From NCBI RefSeq assembly GCF_000949865.1, contig NZ_JWJH01000008.1, positions 62,001 to 126,000 on the forward strand: a DNA stretch of 64,000 nt, written 5' to 3'. The notes below the pieces were generated by a model, which was given only the letters and a program-made list of their open reading frames with translations, searched no databases and was not told the origin of the DNA. The stretch is from Rhizobium nepotum 39/7. GTDB lineage: Bacteria; Pseudomonadota; Alphaproteobacteria; Rhizobiales; Rhizobiaceae. Positions within the stretch are counted from its first letter, which is position 1. Every line of letters begins with the position of its first letter. Made by a program: the position numbers and the translations under genes. Shown piece by piece: positions 55,348 to 63,923 of this stretch.

Positions 55348-55425
55348 AATGTAGACAAAAGAAACTTATGCGCTTGAGATAGGCGCATAAGTAGTCACTG
55401 TCAACAATGTAGTCGAAAGAAACTT
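55348..55425. promoter_or_regulatory. Operator array: 20-bp direct repeat and 9-bp inverted repeat
   Basis: AATGTAGACAAAAGAAACTT (55348-55367) recurs as AATGTAGTCGAAAGAAACTT (55406-55425), 18 of 20 identical and 58 bp apart. CTTATGCGC (55365-55373) and GCGCATAAG (55383-55391) form a perfect inverted repeat overlapping the first copy. The array spans most of the region between the divergent aldehyde dehydrogenase and TetR genes, so both promoters could be controlled from it. Confidence 0.65.
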
Positions 55426-55434
55426 CGAGGCACC

Positions 55435-56052
55435 ATGCAGGACACCCCAAACCGCCCCTATCATCATGGTGATCTGCGTCGCGCAGTTATCGAGACGGCA
55501 TTGGATATGCTTCAGGAGGACAAGAACTGGCAGTTCACGCTGCGGGAAGTCGCCCGCCGGGCTGGCGTAAGCCACGCTGCACCCTACAAGCACTTTCCGG
55601 ACAAGGCCGCGCTCCTTGCAGAGATTGCAATGATTGGTTTCGACCGGCTGCGGGAGTCTCTATCGGCCGCCAAGCCTGAAGCGCCCCAGTCTCTCCGCGA
55701 CGAAATCACGCCTGTGGCTCACGCCTATGTCGCGTTCGGGATGGACAACCCTGCCCTCTACCGCCTGATGTTCAGCGCTGGAGAGGAAAAAATCGCGGGA
55801 ATGCATCTCAATGAGCGGGCGCTCGCGGTCTTCGATCAGGCGCTCGAAATCCTTCGACGGGGCCAGGCCGCGGGGCGCATTCGCAAACGGCCGATAGAAG
55901 GCCAGGCGGCGACCTTGTGGGGGCTCATCCACGGCATGACCATGCTTGCGATTGATGGGCTCCTGGTGCCTGAGAAAGTTGGATTTTCCCCTTTGGATTC
56001 GGCCTTGAGCACATTGGTGGAAGGTTTGGAGAATACAGCACCAGAAGACTAG
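55435..56052 (+). CDS. TetR-family regulator
   Basis: A 205-residue TetR regulator. The helix-turn-helix is FTLREVARRAGVSHAAPYKH; the C-terminal ligand domain contains HAYVAFGMDNPALYRLMFSA, the WHG-type domain. Divergent from the aldehyde dehydrogenase gene, its probable target. Confidence 0.9.
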   Translation: MQDTPNRPYHHGDLRRAVIETALDMLQEDKNWQFTLREVARRAGVSHAAPYKHFPDKAALLAEIAMIGFDRLRESLSAAKPEAPQSLRDEITPVAHAYVAFGMDNPALYRLMFSAGEEKIAGMHLNERALAVFDQALEILRRGQAAGRIRKRPIEGQAATLWGLIHGMTMLAIDGLLVPEKVGFSPLDSALSTLVEGLENTAPED

Positions 56053-56096
56053 CTCCGCATGCAGGAATACCCGCACCCAGTCGACTGCCGCTCAGA

Positions 56097-56429
56097 TCAG
56101 CCTATCTCTTTCAGTGGCCAGACTTCAACGACGCCGTGCGCCACCGCGCAGGGAACGTGCGAAACCTTTTCAATGGCTTCGGCTAAGTCTGCGGCTTCTA
56201 TGATGGCAAATCCGGCGATCGGCAAGGCGGACGACATGAACGGCCCATCGCGGGTTTCCATGCCACGGGCCTCTGGATTGCGGACCTGCACCGGCGGACC
56301 GGCAATCCCGATCACCGCGCCTTCGGATCGCAATTTCGCATCCTGGTTATGGGCGGCGTCCCTGACGGGGCCGGGCGTGCGCTCGTAGTCCGCCGGATCT
56401 CCATATCCGATTGTGATGAACTTGGGCAT
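56097..56429 (-). CDS. YCII-related (DGPF) domain protein
   Basis: A 110-residue YCII-fold protein. MPKFITIGYGDPADYERTPG opens it and RDGPFMSSALPIAGFAIIEA carries the DGPF motif. The family is a small alpha-beta barrel, often beside ECF sigma factors; no sigma gene is seen here. AAAGGAG precedes the ATG. Confidence 0.82.
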   Translation of the reverse strand: MPKFITIGYGDPADYERTPGPVRDAAHNQDAKLRSEGAVIGIAGPPVQVRNPEARGMETRDGPFMSSALPIAGFAIIEAADLAEAIEKVSHVPCAVAHGVVEVWPLKEIG

Positions 56430-56618
56430 GGTGTCGGCTCCTTTCGGGGAATGTGGAGGCCTTGAGAATTGCCAGTCAACGGCTACGACCTGAAGCCGGT
56501 TCCGGGAACGGGAACCAAACCGCGCCTTTGAGGTTAAGAGAAATTCGTTTTCCAGCGGCAGCGGCGCCATCGGAAAATTCATTCTCATCCAGCGACTAAA
56601 AGCCGAAGGGAACCGATC

Positions 56619-57101
56619 ATGCAAGATCACGACCATAGTGGACAGGAGAACATGGGCAGACGCCCATACGCGATGTTCGCCGTCAACATGCTCCTCAGTC
56701 TTGTTGTCATGTACTTCGTCATGTTCTCCATGATCGACGGATGGGGCGATTTCCGGAACAACCTCAACATGCTCTACATGGCGCTGACGATGGTTGCGCC
56801 GATGGGCATCATCATGCTTGCCACCATGGGCGGCATGTACAGGAACAACAGGTTAAACGCACTCATATATGCCGGTCTGGCAATCCTGTTTGTGGCCGCC
56901 TTCGCCGGAACGCGCACGCAGGCTTTCATAGACGATAGACAGTTCATCGCCTCGATGATCCCGCATCATTCCGGTGCAATCCTCATGTGCGAAGACGCGG
57001 ATCTCCAGGATCAGGAACTCGTCGCATTATGCTCGCAAATTTCGCGCGGCCAGCGTGAGGAAATCGAGCAGATGAATGCCATTCAGGCCCGTCTTAACTG
57101 A
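56619..57101 (+). CDS. DUF305 membrane protein
   Basis: A 160-residue protein with three membrane helices (about 20-40, 53-70, 80-97) and a C-terminal DUF305 segment with FIASMIPHHSGAILMCEDA. The paired His resembles a metal (copper) site; DUF305 proteins frequently occur near copper-resistance genes, but none is visible here. AAGGGAA precedes the ATG. Confidence 0.8.
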   Translation: MQDHDHSGQENMGRRPYAMFAVNMLLSLVVMYFVMFSMIDGWGDFRNNLNMLYMALTMVAPMGIIMLATMGGMYRNNRLNALIYAGLAILFVAAFAGTRTQAFIDDRQFIASMIPHHSGAILMCEDADLQDQELVALCSQISRGQREEIEQMNAIQARLN

Positions 57102-57269
57102 CCGCCTCCAACGCGGCACGGCCGCCGAACCATTCCGTTGAACCTTTGTTCCCATTTGATCGGCGTCTTTCGCGTCACAGCCGTGATGACGCCTGCCGCA
57201 CGATCTTTTCGCGGGACACATTCCTTTTCCCACCGAAGATGGCATCGATATGCGGCCGGACCCCGCCTT

Positions 57270-58160
57270 CTACACGCGCCTTCCGAGTGCTGTGGTCAGT
57301 ATGTCGGCAAAGCCGCGCCCGGCGCTGCCGTCCTTATCTAGGCGCGGATTATAGATGGTGATTTCGATGCCGACTGCCTTGCCGCTCGCCATGGCGACCT
57401 GCAGCGCGGTCCCGAGTTCCTCCCACGACAACCCGCCCGGCACGCGGAAATCGACAGCCGGCATGATGGCGTCGTCGAGGCAATCGGCGTCGAGGTGGAT
57501 AAAAAAGCCGTCCAGTTCCTCTCGCGTCAGGTGGTCGACCGCTTCACGTGCGGCGGCCTCGATGCCTTTCGCACGCAAGGCGGGAAGGTCGATCGCCTTG
57601 AGTTCACTGGGAAGCGGTTGGCTTTCGTATTCCTCCTGATCCTTATGATCGCGGTACGCGAAGGCAACCGCGTCCTGGGGGCGGACCAGAGGACCGCGAT
57701 CTTCGATATTGGTCAGGAGCGACGGGCCATAGCCGGTGACCAGGGCAAGGTCCATCGAGGCGCCCTCGCCGTTGGGCTCCGCCTCCGGCTGAAAGAAATC
57801 GGCGTTGCCATCGATGAAAAGCAGACCGTAGCGGCCACGCCGTCGAAACGCGAGCATCGAGCCCAGCACGATCGTGCAATCTCCGCCGAGTACTATCGGA
57901 AATTCGCCCGTATCGAGCACAGCTTCCACCGCGTCGGCAAGCTTGGGTGACCACGCCGCGATTGCTCCTGCATTCAGGACGCCGGTCTCGGGATCGGGAG
58001 CCGGATCCTTTGGAGGCACCGCCAGCCGCCCGGCGCGGCGCGCATGGATGCGCTCCGCGAGCCCGAGGCTCAAGAGCCGGTCGGGCAAGTGCTCCACACC
58101 ATCGGTCGCCAGGCCCAGCGTGGAGGGAGCTTCAAGAATTGCATAGGGAAGGGTCTGCAT
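57270..58160 (-). CDS. Divergent arginase-superfamily protein
   Basis: A 296-residue ureohydrolase homologue. GGDC at 92-95 replaces GGDH, and DGNAD at 117-121 replaces DAHxD, so two of the usual His ligands are Cys and Asn. HLDADCLDD (222-230) keeps the Asp ligands. A normal Mn2 ureohydrolase centre seems unlikely; it may use another metal or be non-hydrolytic. The ATG at 58160 follows GGAGG. A VOC gene lies 18 bp upstream on the same strand, likely one operon. Confidence 0.75.
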   Translation of the reverse strand: MQTLPYAILEAPSTLGLATDGVEHLPDRLLSLGLAERIHARRAGRLAVPPKDPAPDPETGVLNAGAIAAWSPKLADAVEAVLDTGEFPIVLGGDCTIVLGSMLAFRRRGRYGLLFIDGNADFFQPEAEPNGEGASMDLALVTGYGPSLLTNIEDRGPLVRPQDAVAFAYRDHKDQEEYESQPLPSELKAIDLPALRAKGIEAAAREAVDHLTREELDGFFIHLDADCLDDAIMPAVDFRVPGGLSWEELGTALQVAMASGKAVGIEITIYNPRLDKDGSAGRGFADILTTALGRRV

Positions 58161-58178
58161 GCGCGCCTCCATCAGCGG

Positions 58179-58556
58179 CTATTTCGCAGAATAAGTCACT
58201 GCCTCGATCTTGTGACCGTCCGGATCGCGAACGAACGCGCCGTAATAGTTGGCATCATAGTTTGGCCGCAGCCCCGGAGGGCCATCGTCGCTGCCACCGT
58301 ATTTTAATGCCGCCGCGTAAAATCGATCGACCATCGAACGATCCTCGGCGGCAAAAGCAATATGACTGCCATTGCCGACAGTCGCTGGTTTTCCATCGAT
58401 CGGCACCTGAACGCTGAAGTGAAACGTCCCGCTTCCGTAGCCCAGTCCTCCCTCGTCCTCGGCCATCGGCACTATGCCGACGATCGGCAAAACGGCATCG
58501 TAGAAGCGCTTTGAACGCCCGACATCATTCGTCCCTACCGAAACATGGTGGATCAC
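58179..58556 (-). CDS. VOC family protein (GTG start)
   Basis: A 125-residue glyoxalase-fold protein. It begins VIHHVSVGTNDVGRSKRFYD and ends with FVRDPDGHKIEAVTYS, whose Glu is a usual metal ligand. The GTG at 58556 has GGAGG five bases upstream; the frame stays open further but without family character. The GTG overlaps the TGA of a short upstream frame (GTGA). Function unknown. Confidence 0.83.
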   Translation of the reverse strand: MIHHVSVGTNDVGRSKRFYDAVLPIVGIVPMAEDEGGLGYGSGTFHFSVQVPIDGKPATVGNGSHIAFAAEDRSMVDRFYAAALKYGGSDDGPPGLRPNYDANYYGAFVRDPDGHKIEAVTYSAK

Positions 58557-58861
58557 AACGCCCTCCGTTCCAATTTCGTACCGTAACGACTGCCTCCGAT
58601 CATTGTTCCCTCGTCGCTGCATGCCGCGATGGTGCTCGGGTCGAACGGCGTCACCGCCTGGGCCTCGTCGAACCAGACCTAGATATGAATTGCTGGGAAA
58701 GGTCGCCTGACTGTAGTGGCTCCGCAACTCGGTGTCGGAAACATGTCACGGAAATTCGAACTCTCCACCCGCCATACACGATGAGACAGCAACACTCAGC
58801 CGACGCAATCAGCCGATCGAAGGCACGGCTTCAGCCCTTGCCGCCGAAGGTCCGAAAACGC
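58557..58861. other. 305-bp gap upstream of VOC gene with a short coding-like remnant
   Basis: No complete gene is supported. On the minus strand a frame between a TAG (58681-58679) and a TGA (58555-58553) reads VWFDEAQAVTPFDPSTIAA and onward for about 41 codons. It has protein-like composition but no convincing start, and its stop overlaps the VOC start codon. It may be the tail of a lost upstream gene. The rest shows nothing. Confidence 0.35.
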
Positions 58862-59113
58862 TCAGCATCGATCGACATAACGATTTCCGTCGCGGTCGCG
58901 ATAATAGCAGCGGCCGGGTTGTCCTGCTACATTTCCGATCAAGGCGCCGGATACACCCCCCACGGCCGCACCGACCGCAGCGCCGCGAACGTTGCCCGTC
59001 GCCACACCGCCGACGACGGCGCCCGTGGCGGCACCGATCCCGGCACCCTTTTCCGTCGATGTGCAAGCTGTCAGACCCAACCCTACGCATCCGATAATGA
59101 GAAACTTGTGCAT
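58862..59113 (-). CDS. Glycine-zipper lipoprotein
   Basis: An 83-residue outer-membrane-type lipoprotein. The lipobox LTAC (Cys about 17) follows a hydrophobic signal. A glycine-zipper run (GAGIGAATGAVVGGVATG and AAVGAAVGGVSGALIGNVAG) precedes a short basic/aromatic tail CYYRDRDGNRYVDRC with paired Cys. Related YMGG/Rick_17kDa-type proteins sit in the outer membrane; function unknown. GGAGG precedes the ATG at 59113. Confidence 0.85.
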   Translation of the reverse strand: MHKFLIIGCVGLGLTACTSTEKGAGIGAATGAVVGGVATGNVRGAAVGAAVGGVSGALIGNVAGQPGRCYYRDRDGNRYVDRC

Positions 59114-59347
59114 TTGAACCTCCATTCCAGTTTGCTCCCGATAAAAGACTCCTTCGGGCCACCAAGGCGACGCGACAGGCCGAGTGTTGGCTTCGGCCGG
59201 ACCGTCACGGTGAAGTCATCGAACCAAGTCCACTGCCCAAAGTTCCGAAGTAATTGAAGGTCGACTCAAATCGGTCGGGCACTCTCTCGCAAATGAGCGT
59301 GAACCGAACAGACGGCACATCTGCAACTGAGGGCGATCGCAAACACT

Positions 59348-60256
59348 TTATGATTCCACCTTCTTGCCACCCTTGATGAAGTCGATGAAGGCACGGAGAG
59401 GTGCCGGCACCAGCCGGCGGCCGGGATAATAGAGATAGGGGCCTGAGAAGCTCAGCCACCACGGCTCCAGCAGGGGCTCGAGTGCGCCGCTTGCCAGATG
59501 CGGCTCCAGCCAATCCTCGAAGAGATAGACGATACCCATACCGGCAATGGCAGCGCTGACGCCAAGATCCGTGCCGCCGCCCGATTGTACGAGGAGTTGG
59601 CCCGGCGGATCGATGACCACCGTCTCGCCGCCGCGTTCGAATTCCCAGGACGTGACGGCCCGACCGGCGAAACGACCTCGAATGCAGGCATGCCCAAGCA
59701 GGTCTCGCGGATGGTTGGGACGCCCCTGCACAGCAAGATATTGCGGTGCTGCGGCAAGGGCAAAGCGCTGTGTGCGAGGTCCGATTGGCACCGCGATCAT
59801 GTCCTGTTCAAGCCGCTCGTCATACCGGATACCCGCATCGCAACCGGCGGAAATGATGTCGACAAAATTCTCGTCGGTGACGATTTCCAAGCGAATATCC
59901 GGATAGGCAGCGAGAAACGGTGGAACGATGCCCGGCAGGACCAGCCGGGCGGCACTGACCGGGACGTTGAGCTTCAGCGAGCCTGCCACCCGATCGCGAT
60001 CGCTATTGACCTGATCGAGGGCCGAGTGGATTTCCGCAAAGGCGGGATCCAGTCGTCGAAGCAGTTCACTGCCGGCTTCGGTTGGCAGAACGCTGCGGGT
60101 GGTGCGATTGAGAAGGCGTATCCCAAGCTCATTTTCCAGGCGCTTGATCGCATCGCTGAGCGCCGACGAACTAATGCCACTGGCACGCGCTGCCTGACGA
60201 AAGCCACGAGCACGAGCAACCAACAGGAACGCACTGATATCGTTGAAGTCTGGCAT
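59348..60256 (-). CDS. LysR-family regulator
   Basis: A 302-residue LysR protein. Winged helix ARARGFRQAARASGISSSAL and RLENELGIRLLNRTTRSVLP; effector domain GCDAGIRYDERLEQDMIAVP. GGGAGG precedes the ATG. Divergent from the aldo-keto reductase gene, with overlapping palindromes between them. Confidence 0.9.
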   Translation of the reverse strand: MPDFNDISAFLLVARARGFRQAARASGISSSALSDAIKRLENELGIRLLNRTTRSVLPTEAGSELLRRLDPAFAEIHSALDQVNSDRDRVAGSLKLNVPVSAARLVLPGIVPPFLAAYPDIRLEIVTDENFVDIISAGCDAGIRYDERLEQDMIAVPIGPRTQRFALAAAPQYLAVQGRPNHPRDLLGHACIRGRFAGRAVTSWEFERGGETVVIDPPGQLLVQSGGGTDLGVSAAIAGMGIVYLFEDWLEPHLASGALEPLLEPWWLSFSGPYLYYPGRRLVPAPLRAFIDFIKGGKKVES

Positions 60257-60281
60257 ATGGCACCTCCCGCCGACATTGCAT

Positions 60282-60307
60282 TGTCCGTATTTCCGGACAG
60301 GCTGTCC
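60282..60307. promoter_or_regulatory. Overlapping GGACA/TGTCC palindromes
   Basis: TGTCCG (60282-60287) and CGGACA (60294-60299) form one dyad; GGACAGGCTGTCC (60295-60307) is a second, perfect 13-bp palindrome sharing the middle arm. Three alternating half-sites in the LysR/aldo-keto reductase promoter region fit LysR tetramer binding. Confidence 0.55.
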
Positions 60308-60375
60308 TGACTATAGCCAATTGTGACTTCAATTACATCAACTCTATATTGGAGGCAGACAACGGGAGAAATCAA

Positions 60376-61242
60376 ATGACAGCACTCAACCACGCTGGGA
60401 CCTTCCCACTTGCTGGCCGCAACATCAGGCGGATGGGCTACGGGGCCATGCAGTTAGCCGGTAAAGGGGTCTTCGGCCCGCCAAAAGATCGCGATGAAGC
60501 GGTCGCAGTACTGCGAGAGGCAGTGGACAACGGCATCAATCATATCGACACGAGCGATTTCTATGGGCCGCACATTACCAATCAGATCATTCGCGAGGCG
60601 CTGCATCCCTATCCTGATGATCTCCTGATCGTCACAAAGATCGGAGCGACCCGCGGTGACGATGCCTCCTGGAACCCGGCCTTCTCGAAAGAGGAACTGA
60701 CCCAGGCGGTGCACGATAATCTTCGCAATCTTGGTGTGGAGGCGCTGGATGTCGTCAACCTGCGGGCGATGCTCGACGTGCACGGTCCCGCCGAAGGATC
60801 GCTCGAAGCGCCCCTTGCGGTACTGGCAGATCTGCAACGGCAGGGACTGATCCGGCATATCGGTCTGTCGAACGTCACAGCCCGGCAGATTACGGACGCT
60901 GGAAAGATGGTGGAGATCGTTTGCGTGCAGAACCAATATAATCTGGCGCATCGACAGGACGATGCCCTGATAGACGTGCTCGCAACGCGGGGCATCGCCT
61001 ATGTTCCATTCTTTCCGCTCGGAGGCTTTTCTCCGCTGCAATCGACGGTGCTCTCAGATGTCGCCACGCGCCTGGACGCCTCGCCGCTACAGGTAGCGCT
61101 CGCCTGGCTTCTGAAACGGTCAGCCAATATCCTGCTTATTCCCGGCACGTCTTCGCGAGTGCATCTGCGCCAGAACCTTGCGGCCGCATCCCTCGATCTC
61201 CCGGATAGCGCCATGACTGCTCTTGCGACGATCGCCGATTGA
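60376..61242 (+). CDS. Aldo/keto reductase
   Basis: A 288-residue NADPH-dependent aldo-keto reductase. HIDTSDFYGPHITNQIIREA contains the catalytic Asp and Tyr, LLIVTKIGA the Lys, and LIPGTSSRVHLRQNL the phosphate-binding loop. The usual active-site His in the D-x-x-x-x-H block appears as VVNLRAM, so the fourth catalytic residue may be altered. GGGAG precedes the ATG at 60376. Probably induced via the divergent LysR by a reactive carbonyl. Confidence 0.88.
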   Translation: MTALNHAGTFPLAGRNIRRMGYGAMQLAGKGVFGPPKDRDEAVAVLREAVDNGINHIDTSDFYGPHITNQIIREALHPYPDDLLIVTKIGATRGDDASWNPAFSKEELTQAVHDNLRNLGVEALDVVNLRAMLDVHGPAEGSLEAPLAVLADLQRQGLIRHIGLSNVTARQITDAGKMVEIVCVQNQYNLAHRQDDALIDVLATRGIAYVPFFPLGGFSPLQSTVLSDVATRLDASPLQVALAWLLKRSANILLIPGTSSRVHLRQNLAAASLDLPDSAMTALATIAD

Positions 61243-61290
61243 ATCTGGATTGACGGTTGTCGCTTTAGCCTGAGCCGAGGTGTCAGGTAC

Positions 61291-61706
61291 TCAGAACCTC
61301 CAGACGAGATCGCCGCGCACTCCGTGCGCCTGTACGGCGGACGATATTTGCCCGGAATAGGAAACGCCCAGTGTTACGGCCTTCGTCAGGGAATAATCGA
61401 TACCTGCCTCAACGATGAAAGCATCCCTTGCCAGCGGAGAACCCTCCACCGAAAAGGCCGATCCTCTGGTGAATGTCAGTTCGGTTTCAGGCGAGACATC
61501 CCCGAAAGCATGCCGCCATCCCAGCATACCGCGCGCCGTCAGCCTCGAATTGTCGCCTGTGGGAATATCGCCCTGAACACGCACGCCCAGCGTCGTGAAA
61601 AGATTATCGTCATTTCCGCTTTGTGACTTCAGCCCGGCTGAACCGTCTTGCCCGATACCTCGGTTTGCAGGTGCACGTAAGCCAGGTTCGCAAAGGGCTC
61701 GAAGCC
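61291..61706 (-). pseudogene. Autotransporter beta-barrel, C-terminal remnant with frameshift
   Basis: The downstream frame encodes NLFTTLGVRVQGDIPTG through MLGWRHAFGDVSPETELTF to a C-terminal WRF, the last strands of an autotransporter barrel with the usual terminal Phe. Nearer 61700 the barrel sequence FEPFANLAYVHLQTEVSG continues in a different frame, so there is a frameshift near 61630-61660. The passenger and first barrel strands are missing: the fragment ends abruptly against the histidine kinase remnant. Confidence 0.75.
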
Positions 61707-61708
61707 TG

Positions 61709-62260
61709 CGGCTCGGTTTGTCGATCGTTCGGCGCACCGCAGATCTGCTTGGACATCCCTTGAAGATAGAGTCCGCGGAATGTCGAGGCTCTTCGTTCTC
61801 CGTCAGCATTCCGCGGGCCGCCCGTCCATCGCCGCTCGCTCCTCCACATATTGCAGATCCCATAAGGCACTCCCGATGCATTATGGTCGTCGATGACGAG
61901 CCCGATGTGCTCAATGCCATCCGTCAACTCCTCACAGTGGTCGGATACCGTGTCTATGCCGGGAGGTCGGCCAGGGAAGTAATGCAGCTTCACACAACAA
62001 TGTCAGACCACAGTCGATCGCCTGTAGATCTCATAATAGCGGATTACAGGCTGGAGAACGGAGCAACGGGTTTGGATGTTATTGGCGAACTCCAGCAATA
62101 TATGGGCCGATCAATACCGGCATTCCTGCTGTCGGGGGACACCTCTCCGTCCGTATTGAAATCGATATCGGAAAGCGGCTACCGCCTCCTTAGCAAGCCG
62201 GTTGATGGAGACGAACTGCAAAAAGCAATTGCTGAAGCGTTTCAACCCCTTTCCAGCTGA
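61709..62260 (+). pseudogene. Hybrid sensor histidine kinase, C-terminal remnant (ATPase tail plus receiver)
   Basis: Begins inside an ATPase domain: LRLGLSIVRRTADLLGHPLK matches the G2 box, then SSFSVSIPRA ends the domain. A complete receiver follows: IMVVDDEPDVL (acidic pair), LIIADYRL (phospho-acceptor Asp), FLLSGD and LLSKPVDG (Lys). Sensor, His box and start are lost at the junction near 61709. The open frame runs back to 61595 but over autotransporter DNA. A stand-alone receiver could in principle still be made. Confidence 0.75.
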
Positions 62261-62549
62261 ATCAGGCTCACCGCTGATTGCACCGACCATGCGTCTCAAA
62301 GTGCCGTCATCTGCTTGCCGCTCCTGACAATCCTTCTGATGGACCCGGAGGCCTTTCCCGCCAGCCTCCTGACGCCGATTGCGCAGATCACCGAGGGTGA
62401 AGCGGGATTGGCGAACGTTAAAGTCATAGAACCGATGTCGGCTGGTTCGTCTTCTGTGCAAACACCTGATAGAGTAGTGGACTGCTGATTGTAACGGTCG
62501 GACATCATCTTCAAGGGTCGAAAATATTCGACGAAACCGGAGGGCATTT
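62261..62549. other. 289-bp gap, nothing recognised
   Basis: Between the kinase remnant and the small ORF. Antisense open frames here show no family features. The last bases provide the GGAGG ribosome site for the small gene. Confidence 0.4.
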
Positions 62550-62750
62550 ATGGGCTGGAAAACACCGAAGTTTGAATATGTGAATGGGTACAAGATCGTC
62601 GAAATCGACGGTCCTGCCTTCGAAGTTCACGATGGTGAACGTCAGCTAGGAGAGAGTTTCCCCTACTCCGGCGAAGCTGCCGCTTACGCAAAATCGTTGC
62701 CAAAGCGAGATCATCAGAGCAATCAGGCAGGAAGCCTGCGAAAATCATAG
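62550..62750 (+). CDS. Small protein of unknown function
   Basis: A 66-residue polar protein (MGWKTPKFEYVNGYKIVEID). GGAGG sits seven bases upstream of the ATG, and the composition is protein-like with alternating aromatic/charged residues, suggesting a small beta fold. No signal or membrane segment. No family recognised. Confidence 0.55.
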   Translation: MGWKTPKFEYVNGYKIVEIDGPAFEVHDGERQLGESFPYSGEAAAYAKSLPKRDHQSNQAGSLRKS

Positions 62751-62781
62751 GCAAACCCGATCAACGATTGCGAAGCAGAAT

Positions 62782-63804
62782 TTGACAAACTCCCATCTCC
62801 CCTCAGCCCTGGCGTCGCTTGGCTGGTCTGACTTTTTCGCCGACCAGATCGGCCCGAGCCAAACAGAGCTGTTGCCCAGGCGCGTAGCGTCGGTTCACCG
62901 GACACGCATCGAGGCGATCGGCGTCACAGGGCCAGTCAAGGTGGAGATTCCAGCCGATGTTAACACGGCTGACCTCGCGGTGGGCGATTGGATACTTGCC
63001 GATCCCCTGTCCGGCATGCTCGTCAGCCGCCTCGACCGAAAGACCCTGTTTCAGCGACGACCAGAGGTCGGACGCGGCCAGCAACTTGTTGCTGCCAACA
63101 TCGATACACTGTTGATCGTGACATCGTGCAACGCCGATTTCAATATTGACCGTTTAGAACGTTATCTGATCACGGCTAACCAAGCAGGAACCAAGCCGGT
63201 AATCGTTTTGACGAAAGCTGACACCGCGGCCGACGTTAGCCTGTTTCAAGCCCAGGCCGAAGCTTTGCAGCGTGACCTACCTGTCGTTGCCTTGAACGGG
63301 CGCTCTGCCGATGCAATTGCTCTTTTGAGCCCCTGGTGTGGCATTGGCCAAACGATCGCCCTGGTAGGATCTTCCGGTGTCGGAAAGTCGACACTCGTGA
63401 ACACGCTGATTGGACCTGAATCTGACTCAATGCAGAAAACCGGGACCATTCGTGAATATGACGCACAAGGCCGTCACACCACGACCGCACGATCGCTGCA
63501 TGCTATTGCAGGCGGCGGCTGGGTTATAGATACGCCGGGAATAAGAACGCTCCTTGTCAGTGATGTCACGGACGGGATCGACACGCTTTTTTCCGACATA
63601 GTGGAACTGGCGCCGCTTTGCCGATTTCGTGATTGCACCCATGCGCATGAGCCGGGCTGCGCCGTTCAGGCAGCAGTCAAAAGCGGCGCTTTGGCCGCAG
63701 ACCGCGTCGACCGCTGGAGACGCCTTGTTTCAGAAAACCGCGACAGAACACCCGTCATCAGCGGACCACGCGGCAACAAAAGCGTTCGAAAGAAAAAATA
63801 TTGA
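62782..63804 (+). CDS. rsgA: Ribosome small-subunit GTPase RsgA
   Basis: A 340-residue circularly permuted GTPase. Order of motifs: N-terminal OB-fold, G4 (VIVLTKAD), then G1 (GSSGVGKSTLVNTLIG), then G3 (VIDTPGIR), then a C-terminal zinc knuckle CRFRDCTHAHEPGC. It checks late assembly of the 30S subunit. The start is a TTG at 62782; no ATG fits the usual N-terminus. Probably monocistronic. Confidence 0.93.
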   Translation: MTNSHLPSALASLGWSDFFADQIGPSQTELLPRRVASVHRTRIEAIGVTGPVKVEIPADVNTADLAVGDWILADPLSGMLVSRLDRKTLFQRRPEVGRGQQLVAANIDTLLIVTSCNADFNIDRLERYLITANQAGTKPVIVLTKADTAADVSLFQAQAEALQRDLPVVALNGRSADAIALLSPWCGIGQTIALVGSSGVGKSTLVNTLIGPESDSMQKTGTIREYDAQGRHTTTARSLHAIAGGGWVIDTPGIRTLLVSDVTDGIDTLFSDIVELAPLCRFRDCTHAHEPGCAVQAAVKSGALAADRVDRWRRLVSENRDRTPVISGPRGNKSVRKKKY

Positions 63805-63923
63805 GGCTCTGCACACCTTGAAGATATGAAGTTTCGCCCCGTGAATTCCTGGGGGCGATCTTCCTGTCTGGGAACCGGGTATGTATTGCGCCAGACATAG
63901 AGGGCTCTACTCATGTGAAGTCA

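Noticed and set aside
58511-59257. 248-codon plus-strand frame over the lipoprotein gene
   Set aside because: Antisense to a lipoprotein with clear lipobox and glycine zipper; Arg-rich composition with no domain.
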